This document shows positions 19,157 through 25,457 of a DNA stretch of 64,000 bases, one piece after another. The notes beneath the pieces were generated by a model. It saw nothing but the letters and a program-made list of their open reading frames with translations. It was not told the origin of the DNA and made no database searches. This stretch comes from DATBAX01 sp963723765 (GTDB taxonomy: Bacteria; Acidobacteriota; Terriglobia; Terriglobales; Acidobacteriaceae), in the NCBI GenBank assembly GCA_963723765.1, contig CAVRSD010000005.1, positions 186,001-250,000 of the forward strand, in the 5' to 3' direction. The stretch's first letter is position 1. Each line of letters starts with the position of its first letter. A program made the position numbers and the translations under genes.

Positions 19157-20332
19157 ATGATGGAAGAACCGCAATCTCCGCGACCAGCCCGGCCTCCCAA
19201 CAAACTGGAGAAGGAAGAAGCCTCGCTATGGCGGATTACTCTTCTATTTATGGTTCTGCTGGCCACGGGTCTGGCAGCATTCCTATGGGAACGCCTGGAA
19301 AATCTTCCCTATCATCTTGGCTATTTGTCGGTTGCCATACTTAGCGTCGCCATCGCCTTCGCCGGCTTTGCCTACGGACGAAAAAAACGAGTCGCTGAGC
19401 TCAAAGACCTGGTGCGGGGCCTGCAAGAACGCGCCAGCACCCCAACCGAAGAACAAATCGACCAGCTAGGCCAGGTGATTGCCCGCTCGCAGCGCAGTTT
19501 TAAAGAACTCATTGATTCATTGGAAGACGTAGCTTGTGCGGTCTCGCTTGACGGTACGATCCGCACCGTCAATAAACGCGTGACTGAGTTGCTCGGCGTG
19601 GCCTACCAGGAGATCGTCGGACATAAAGTTCACGAATTTGTGGAAGAACCGGCCCGCGCCGAGATGGACAGCGGCATCCCTCGTTTTTTGGATCGGCGAC
19701 ACTGGTCGGGAGTTGTACCTGTACGCCTGAAGAAGAGTACACGCGTGCTCTATTTCGATTGCGTAATCAACGCCATTATAAAAGACGGTGAACCCGTGGG
19801 AATTAGCGTCCTGGCGCGGGACGTCACTGAAGAACGCGAAAAGGAACGGCGCTTTACCGAGCTGTTTGAGACTTTGCAGGAGGGCGTCTACTTCAGCACG
19901 CCGGAAGGAAAGCTGCTGGACGGTAATGCCGCTCTGGTGAATGTTCTGCGATACGGAAGCAAGGACGAACTCTTGTCTGTTGATCCGCGGGCCTTAAACT
20001 CAGATCCCGGTGAAACTCCGGTGCTGGGGCGAACCACCGATGATCGCGGCGGGGTTCGCACCCGGGAAATTACATTGCGGCGTAAGGATGGCACTGCTGC
20101 GGCCTTTCTCGACACTTCCCGAGCCGTTTGGGACGCAAGCGGCAACATCATTCGCTATCAGGGGACTCTGGTGGATGTTTCCGAGCGGCGTGAGATGGAG
20201 CAGACGCTCCGGCGACAGGAAGAGTTTCAACGCTATCTGCTGGAAAGCTTTCCCGATCTCATTCTGGTCATCGGTCTGGACGAACGCTACAGTTTCGTCA
20301 GTGCCCGAGTGCGCGATCTTGTTGGGTTGTAA
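19157..20332 (+). CDS. PAS-domain sensor histidine kinase, N-terminal part
   Basis: The frame encodes two membrane spans (about residues 27-45 and 53-70), then PAS domains at about 105-225 and 235-350 and the beginning of a third (EFQRYLLESFPDLILVIG). It stops early at DLVGL. Reading one base less, GTTGGG-TGT-AAG restores GCKPEDLLG in the next frame, so an extra T in 20327-20328 breaks the gene. The complete product would span 19157-21315 and be about 718 residues. It is a membrane-bound sensor with a cytoplasmic signalling core; no response regulator lies adjacent. Confidence 0.85.
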   Translation: MMEEPQSPRPARPPNKLEKEEASLWRITLLFMVLLATGLAAFLWERLENLPYHLGYLSVAILSVAIAFAGFAYGRKKRVAELKDLVRGLQERASTPTEEQIDQLGQVIARSQRSFKELIDSLEDVACAVSLDGTIRTVNKRVTELLGVAYQEIVGHKVHEFVEEPARAEMDSGIPRFLDRRHWSGVVPVRLKKSTRVLYFDCVINAIIKDGEPVGISVLARDVTEEREKERRFTELFETLQEGVYFSTPEGKLLDGNAALVNVLRYGSKDELLSVDPRALNSDPGETPVLGRTTDDRGGVRTREITLRRKDGTAAAFLDTSRAVWDASGNIIRYQGTLVDVSERREMEQTLRRQEEFQRYLLESFPDLILVIGLDERYSFVSARVRDLVGL

Positions 20333-20876
20333 GCCGGAAGACTTGCTGGGCAAGAAAATGGAGGATTTGCAGGACCACTCTCCGGAATTCGTGGCCCTCT
20401 ATCGCGACGTCAGCACGGGACGCAAGATGTTTGGGTTCTGCGAATACGGCGCTCTCCATCGCGATGGCAATTGGCGAACCATGCGCGCCGCCGCCAGCCC
20501 ACTCTTCGACGCCAAGAACACACTAAACGGCGTAATTGTCTCCGTGCGGGACATTTCCGTGGAGAAAAAACTCGAGCAGCAGATCATCCAAAGCGAACGG
20601 CTGGCCGCCATGGGACAAATGATCGGCGGCTTTGCCCACGAATTGAACAATCCGCTGACCACCATCCTGGGAGTAGCTGAGCTTATTGCAGGACGCCGAC
20701 GTCTCGGAGCAAATCCGCAAACAACTCATCATGCTGCAGCAGCAAGGGAGGCGAGCGGCCGAGATTGTGCAGAACCTGATGTACTTCTCGCGGCCGCCAG
20801 CTCCCGGAAAAAGCGCGGTCAATCTCAGCGAATTGGCGCAGAGGACTCTCCATCTCCACGCTTATTCGCTGCGTAA
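20010..20876 (+). CDS. Histidine kinase, middle segment in a shifted frame
   Basis: Only about 20328-20685 of this open frame is real coding sequence. It gives the rest of the third PAS domain, then the dimerisation helix with phospho-acceptor histidine in GGFAHELNNPLTTILG. Residues before 20328 and after about 20685 read nonsense. Near 20683-20687 (GCTTATTGC) one extra base shifts the frame again; without it ELLLQDADVSEQIRK would follow. It is not an independent gene. Confidence 0.6.
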   Translation: MKLRCWGEPPMIAAGFAPGKLHCGVRMALLRPFSTLPEPFGTQAATSFAIRGLWWMFPSGVRWSRRSGDRKSFNAICWKAFPISFWSSVWTNATVSSVPECAILLGCKPEDLLGKKMEDLQDHSPEFVALYRDVSTGRKMFGFCEYGALHRDGNWRTMRAAASPLFDAKNTLNGVIVSVRDISVEKKLEQQIIQSERLAAMGQMIGGFAHELNNPLTTILGVAELIAGRRRLGANPQTTHHAAAAREASGRDCAEPDVLLAAASSRKKRGQSQRIGAEDSPSPRLFAA

Positions 20877-21315
20877 GAACAATATTACCGTTGATTTTCT
20901 GCCGGAGACATCGCTTCCCCACGTGAGTGGCGATCCTCATCAATTGATGCAGGTGTTCTTGAATCTGGTTCTAAACGCGGAGCATGCGATTCGCGAGGTT
21001 CGCGACCGGGGTACGCTGCGCATTCGCCTGGCAAAAGATGCCCACTCCGTCCTGGCTACTTTTCAGGACGATGGCCCGGGCATTCCTCCCGACATTCTGC
21101 CCAACATCTTCGATCCCTTCTACACGACGAAACGACCCGGCAGGGGCACAGGGCTGGGCCTGAGTATCTGCAAAGCAATCCTGCGAGAGCATGGAGGAAA
21201 TGTCGAGGCCGCTTCCGGTCCAGGCGGAGGGGCCCTTTTTACGGTTACGCTTCCCACCGCTGAAGCAGGGGCGTCATCCACACCGGAATCCGACGCCAAA
21301 TCGCCGATCGGATAA
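20686..21315 (+). CDS. Histidine kinase, C-terminal catalytic part
   Basis: This frame contains the second dimerisation helix (SEQIRKQLIMLQQQGRRAAE) and the HATPase domain: N-box QVFLNLVLNAEHAI, G1 box DDGPGIP, F-box DPFYTTK and G2 box GRGTGLGLSI. All catalytic boxes are intact. The kinase type resembles the NtrB/AtoS group with PAS sensors. It is separated from the histidine by the second frameshift, so as sequenced the kinase cannot be made as one chain. Confidence 0.8.
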   Translation: MQDADVSEQIRKQLIMLQQQGRRAAEIVQNLMYFSRPPAPGKSAVNLSELAQRTLHLHAYSLRKNNITVDFLPETSLPHVSGDPHQLMQVFLNLVLNAEHAIREVRDRGTLRIRLAKDAHSVLATFQDDGPGIPPDILPNIFDPFYTTKRPGRGTGLGLSICKAILREHGGNVEAASGPGGGALFTVTLPTAEAGASSTPESDAKSPIG

Positions 21316-21330
21316 ATCTTCAGGACAGGT

Positions 21331-22551
21331 TCAACGGCTCCGTGATCCGTGCCCGGCGCGTGGGGTCTCCGCGTCATCGTCGAACGGCGCACCTTTGCCT
21401 GCGATGCGAATCCGGTGGTCGGTAAAATTTGCGTGCATTTCCGGAAGTTCGTACTTCGGCATATGGCAAGTCACACAATCTTTCGTACTCACCCGGCAAG
21501 CCTTACCAGGATGGTCGCTGATTGCCTTGGGAGCAGTTTTCAAGACATGACAGCTCAGGCATTGCTTATCGTAGGACGAAAGATCGCGCACCAGCGGCTG
21601 GTGCGGATCATGACATGCCACACAAGTGATCCGGGCATCGCCTGTTCCGAAGCATCGGCTGGTTTCAAGGCGATAAGCTTGAAATCGAACATTGAAAAGA
21701 CCCTTCGTGCCCGCCAAGACCACGTCCAATTTCGCACGGTGGCACGCTCCGCAAAACTCCACCGAGTCCACGGGTTTGAACCTCGCAGGGTTCAGAATGA
21801 AGGTTGGGCCTTGATCGCCTCCCCGCTGCGTCATTTCAACGGCGTGTTGCGCCCCCGGCCCGTGGCAGACCTCACAAGTGACTCCAGGGGTCAGATGATC
21901 GGGATCAAATCGGTTACTCACCGTCGCTGCGGTCGAATGGCAGCCGAAACAAAGGCGGGCTTCCGTCGGAGCCAAGGGTCTGCCTAACGCATCATCCAGG
22001 CGGCTAGGTGCCGAGCGCGGATAGCCTGAGGTAAAGTCCAAAGCCTGAATATTCTTGTAATAGCTGAGACGGCTCTCGTAAAACGTCCCATTCTGTTCAT
22101 AGACGTAAGTCTGGCCGGCTTCATCAGTTCCAAATGCCCAACCTAGAGGCACGGATACAGACTTGGCACCGTCGCTCGCTGAATACGATATTCCTGTACC
22201 CGTTCGACCGATTTCGTACAGATACGGTGGCACCTGGAAGCTAAGACGCTCATGGGAACGCATCACATCTGAATCTGTCGCGGCCATTGAGGCTTGCGAC
22301 ATAGGTGTTTGTTGTTGGCTGGCGGTCTTTTCTGCATGGCACCCGGCACATACCGCCGACCCAACATATTCCGAACGCGCCGCTGAACCCTTTGTCGGCC
22401 ACCAGCCGGCGCCCAGAAGCCGGTCCTCAGTGGGCATGGAAATTCCTTCTGTCTTTGATAACGGATGGTCAGTCTGCGGTAATTGACGACGCTGAGCGGG
22501 CAGAGGAGTCGCAAGGCAGACGGCGATCAAAACCAGTATCTTTACCTTCAC
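21331..22551 (-). CDS. Heptaheme c-type cytochrome
   Basis: The protein (406 residues from a GTG start) has a signal peptide ending LPAQ and seven heme sites in order: CAGCH, CFGCH, CEVCH, CGACH, CVACH, CLSCH and CVTCH. The end, CVTCHMPK...FTDHRIRIAG, is typical of multiheme proteins related to the cytochrome c554/NrfA-like group. The GTG at 22551 was preferred because GAAGGA precedes it; the frame extends to a TTG at 22563 without a ribosome site. It is periplasmic and probably shuttles electrons; no reductase subunit is nearby. A paralogue with the same heme order is at 33284-34342. Confidence 0.88.
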   Translation of the reverse strand: MKVKILVLIAVCLATPLPAQRRQLPQTDHPLSKTEGISMPTEDRLLGAGWWPTKGSAARSEYVGSAVCAGCHAEKTASQQQTPMSQASMAATDSDVMRSHERLSFQVPPYLYEIGRTGTGISYSASDGAKSVSVPLGWAFGTDEAGQTYVYEQNGTFYESRLSYYKNIQALDFTSGYPRSAPSRLDDALGRPLAPTEARLCFGCHSTAATVSNRFDPDHLTPGVTCEVCHGPGAQHAVEMTQRGGDQGPTFILNPARFKPVDSVEFCGACHRAKLDVVLAGTKGLFNVRFQAYRLETSRCFGTGDARITCVACHDPHQPLVRDLSSYDKQCLSCHVLKTAPKAISDHPGKACRVSTKDCVTCHMPKYELPEMHANFTDHRIRIAGKGAPFDDDAETPRAGHGSRSR

Positions 22552-22745
22552 GACATCCTTCAAAGGAGACTAAGCTGCGCCTGCAATGTCCCTATATCAG
22601 TGCAACAGTGATCCGAGGACATTGGTGAGCCAGTGAGGTTAGCGAACGCTTCAAAGTATCTCATGAAGATCGAACGAATTGCACCGAACAAGTCGAATCG
22701 GAATAAAAGGAAACCGAGGCAAGGCCCAACCCATCTAAACCCAAT

Positions 22746-23744
22746 ATGAGCATGGAAAAGTTAAAGCTAGGTTCACAAGGCGCAATCGTCTCCCGCATGG
22801 GACTCGGTTGCATGGGCATGAGTGAGTTCTATGGTGAGCGGAACGATGTGGAATCGGCCGCGACCATCCTGCGGGCTTTGGAGTTGGGAATCAATTTCCT
22901 GGATACCGCGGACGCCTATGGAATTGGCGATAACGAGGAGCTGATTGGAAAGACAGTCCGGGGACGGCGGGATGAGGTTTTCCTCGCGACCAAGTTTGCC
23001 AATATCCGCAAAAAAGATGATCCGACGTTCTGGGCGCTTAGCGGTAAGCCTGCGTATGTGAAGGCGGCATGTGATGCTTCCCTGAAAAGGCTGGGCATGG
23101 ACTACATCGATCTCTACTACCAGCACCGAGTGGATACGGAAACTCCCATCGAAGACACAGTGGGTGCGATGGCCGAACTGGTAAAGGCGGGCAAGGTGAA
23201 GTACTTGGGACTGTCGGAGGCGTCACCGGCGACCATCCGGCGCGCCCACAAAGTGCATCCGATCACTGCATTGCAGACAGAGTATTCGCTGTGGGAGCGT
23301 CACGTCGAGGAAGAGATCCTGCCGACAGTGCGCGAGTTGGGCATTGGATTTGTGCCGTATAGTCCGCTCGGGCGCGGATTCCTGACTGGCACCATCACGA
23401 ATCCCGCTAATCTTGGAGATAGGGACTTTCGGTCGCAGCGCTACCCGCGATTTGCGGGCGAAAACTTCGACAAGAACCAGGTACTGATCGAGCGTGTCCG
23501 GGTTATTGCCGAGCGCAAAGGCGTGAAACCTGGGCAGCTGGCTCTAGCGTGGGTGCTGGCAAAAGGCAAGGACCTGTTTCCGATCCCGGGAACCAAGCGA
23601 AGAAAGTATCTGGAAGAGAATGCAGCGGCGGCAGAGATCAAGTTGACTCCCGACGAAGTGGCCGAACTCGAGGCTGCGGTTCCGCAGAATGAGATTGCGG
23701 GAGATCGATACGCTGCCGCGAATATGAAGGCGATCGACCGTTAA
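22746..23744 (+). CDS. Aldo/keto reductase
   Basis: The 332-residue cytoplasmic enzyme has the full AKR barrel and catalytic set: Asp and Tyr in FLDTADAYGIG, Lys in LATKFAN and His in YYQHRVD. The C-terminal segment IPGTKRRKYLEENAAA binds the NADPH phosphate. Overall it resembles the YghZ/AKR13 group that reduces aldehydes and ketones. A second in-frame ATG lies six bases downstream (MEKLKLG). It stands alone, convergent with the thiolase gene. Confidence 0.93.
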   Translation: MSMEKLKLGSQGAIVSRMGLGCMGMSEFYGERNDVESAATILRALELGINFLDTADAYGIGDNEELIGKTVRGRRDEVFLATKFANIRKKDDPTFWALSGKPAYVKAACDASLKRLGMDYIDLYYQHRVDTETPIEDTVGAMAELVKAGKVKYLGLSEASPATIRRAHKVHPITALQTEYSLWERHVEEEILPTVRELGIGFVPYSPLGRGFLTGTITNPANLGDRDFRSQRYPRFAGENFDKNQVLIERVRVIAERKGVKPGQLALAWVLAKGKDLFPIPGTKRRKYLEENAAAAEIKLTPDEVAELEAAVPQNEIAGDRYAAANMKAIDR

Positions 23745-23789
23745 CCTCTACGACCGAGAACGTGGTTGCTGCCGGTTGGTTTGTGTCTC

Positions 23790-24983
23790 CTACCGTTCCA
23801 CGGCCATCGCTACGGCATTTCCGCCGCCCAGGCAAAGAGCGGCAATGCCACGGTGCACATCACGCCGGATCATCTCGTAAATAAGCGTGACCAGCACGCG
23901 CGCCCCGCTGGCCCCAATGGGATGCCCGATGGCAACCGCACCACCATTTACGTTTACCTTCGTGGGATCAAGGTTCAGCTCGCGCATCACACCCAACGCC
24001 TGTACTGAGAATGCTTCATTGAGCTCGTAGAGATCGACATCTTCATTCTTCCAGCCAGTTTTCTCCCAGATGGTCCGCACAGCACCCACCGGCGCCATCA
24101 TCACCCACTTGGGATCAACTCCGCTCGTCGCCTGAGCCACAATACGGACCATTGCCTGAGCACCCAGGTCATTCGCCCGTTTAGCGCTGGTGACTACCAG
24201 GGCCGCCGCACCATCATTCACTCCCGGAGCGTTGCCCGCGGTTACGGTGCCGTCTTTCTTGAACGCAGGCTTCAGCGAACGCAGCACTTCGATGGTTGTG
24301 TCCTCGCGTGGCGATTCATCTTTCTCAAAGATCACCGGTGCCGCGCCCTTCTTCTTCGCCGGAAGTTCCACCGGAACGATTTGTGACTTGAACCTGCACT
24401 CTTTAATCGCGGCGAGGGCTTTGCGATGAGAATCCAGTGCGAACTGGTCCTGCTCTTCGCGGGTAATCCCATATTTCTCCGCTACGTTCTCGCCCGTGAT
24501 GCCCATGTGATAGTCGTTGAAAATGTCCCATAGGCCATCGTTCACCATGGAATCCACAACCTGCGCGTTGCCAAGACGGTATCCCTTTCGCGCTTGAGGC
24601 AAAAGATAAGGCGCATTGGTCATCGATTCCATTCCACCCGCCACTACGATAGAACTGTTTCCCGTCTGAATGGCTTGCGCTGCGAGTGCCACCGCTTTCA
24701 ATCCTGAGCCGCAAACTTTGTTTATAGTCATGGCACCCACTTCCGGCGCTAATCCCCCGAAGATCGCTGCCTGTCGCGCAGGGTTCTGACCAAGTCCGGC
24801 CGTGACGACATTGCCCATGATGCATTCATCCACGAGTTTGGGATCGAGTTTTGCGCGCTGCACTGCCTCGCGCACCGCGATGGCGCCGAGTTGCGTGGCG
24901 CTCAGGTCAGAGAGGCTTCCTTGAAATTTTCCTACCGGCGTACGACAACCGGAGATGATGACAACCTCGTCTAATGCGGTCAT
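23790..24983 (-). CDS. Acetyl-CoA C-acetyltransferase (thiolase)
   Basis: This 397-residue thiolase carries the nucleophilic cysteine in NKVCGSGLKAV, the histidine in GGAVAIGHPIGASGAR and the second cysteine in AALCLGGGNAVA. It condenses two acetyl-CoA to acetoacetyl-CoA or runs the reverse, in the cytoplasm, as part of fatty-acid, ketone-body or polyhydroxyalkanoate metabolism. Length and motifs are those of the AtoB/PhaA type. No partner gene of a specific pathway lies next to it. Confidence 0.95.
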   Translation of the reverse strand: MTALDEVVIISGCRTPVGKFQGSLSDLSATQLGAIAVREAVQRAKLDPKLVDECIMGNVVTAGLGQNPARQAAIFGGLAPEVGAMTINKVCGSGLKAVALAAQAIQTGNSSIVVAGGMESMTNAPYLLPQARKGYRLGNAQVVDSMVNDGLWDIFNDYHMGITGENVAEKYGITREEQDQFALDSHRKALAAIKECRFKSQIVPVELPAKKKGAAPVIFEKDESPREDTTIEVLRSLKPAFKKDGTVTAGNAPGVNDGAAALVVTSAKRANDLGAQAMVRIVAQATSGVDPKWVMMAPVGAVRTIWEKTGWKNEDVDLYELNEAFSVQALGVMRELNLDPTKVNVNGGAVAIGHPIGASGARVLVTLIYEMIRRDVHRGIAALCLGGGNAVAMAVER

Positions 24984-25029
24984 TCCTGTACTCCTGCAAA
25001 GATTTCTGACTACTTGATTATAGTGCGCC

Positions 25030-25278
25030 TCACATCAGAAAAAGCAAATCAGACATGCCACGCCGAAAACTGTCGATGTACTTTGACCATTCGCCGCCAT
25101 GCTGCGGACCGCGAGTTAGGATGACATCTTCGCGAAGATTTTTATAAGTTTCGATCATATTCTCCGATACATCTCCTAAAATTTCTCCTCGAACTCCCTC
25201 GGTGACCTTCGTGCATCGGTCGCTTGCCCTCGCATGCATCATTTTTTTCTTGACATCAGTTTTTATTGATCTATACAT
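25030..25278 (-). CDS. Possible small hypothetical protein
   Basis: An 82-codon frame, ending WSKYIDSFRRGMSDLLFLM, lies between the thiolase and the micro-gene. Its first codons overlap a good plus-strand promoter, and no ribosome site supports the start at 25278; internal ATGs (25242 or MIETYKN) are alternatives. No family is recognised. It may be non-coding. Confidence 0.25.
   Translation of the reverse strand: MYRSIKTDVKKKMMHARASDRCTKVTEGVRGEILGDVSENMIETYKNLREDVILTRGPQHGGEWSKYIDSFRRGMSDLLFLM
25250..25277 (+). promoter_or_regulatory. Sigma-70 promoter of the lysine-rich micro-gene
   Basis: A perfect -35 TTGACA (25250-25255) and a -10 TATACA (25272-25277) are 16 bases apart, with T-rich sequence upstream. 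Transcription would begin near 25284 and produce an RNA of about 160 bases up to the terminator at 25446. Confidence 0.7.
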
Positions 25279-25343
25279 TCAATCAGTTGCAACAATTGAC
25301 CGTTGCATCAGTCCATGAACAATGGAAAGGGAGAATAGATCAA

Positions 25344-25391
25344 ATGGCAACCAAGAAGAAAGCAAAAAAGGCCGCAAAGAAAAAGCACTAA
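25344..25391 (+). CDS. 15-residue lysine-rich micro-protein
   Basis: The frame encodes MATKKKAKKAAKKKH. GGGAG stands ten bases before the ATG, a strong promoter lies upstream and a strong terminator directly downstream, so the unit looks like a complete, highly expressed transcript. The peptide is nine lysines plus alanines, similar to the tails of histone-H1-like and HU-like bacterial proteins, so it could bind nucleic acid. Alternatively the transcript acts as a small RNA and the reading frame is incidental, although its near-pure Lys/Ala content argues for coding. Confidence 0.6.
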   Translation: MATKKKAKKAAKKKH

Positions 25392-25408
25392 CTGAAGGCC
25401 TTCAGTTA
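25389..25408. repeat. 20-base perfect palindrome at the micro-gene stop codon
   Basis: TAACTGAAGGCCTTCAGTTA is self-complementary over 20 bases. Its first three bases are the stop codon of the micro-gene. It may fold with little loop, or be a protein site in the DNA. Confidence 0.55.
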
Positions 25409-25410
25409 AG

Positions 25411-25446
25411 AACTTAGGGGACGCCAAAAGCGTCCCCTAAGTTTTT
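25411..25446 (+). terminator. Rho-independent terminator of the micro-gene
   Basis: AACTTAGGGGACGC (25411-25424) pairs perfectly with GCGTCCCCTAAGTT (25430-25443) around a CAAAA loop and runs into TTTTT. It ends the micro-gene transcript and separates it from the convergent helicase gene. Confidence 0.93.
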
Positions 25447-25457
25447 GGTGCAGATAC

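Noticed and set aside
20010..20876. An independent 288-residue protein
   Set aside because: Only its middle part is coding, as a segment of the frameshifted histidine kinase; both ends are out-of-frame readings.
25281..25310. A Fur-family operator upstream of the micro-gene (two GTTGCA units)
   Set aside because: The units are not arranged as the 7-1-7 palindrome of the Fur cluster; only half-sites are present.
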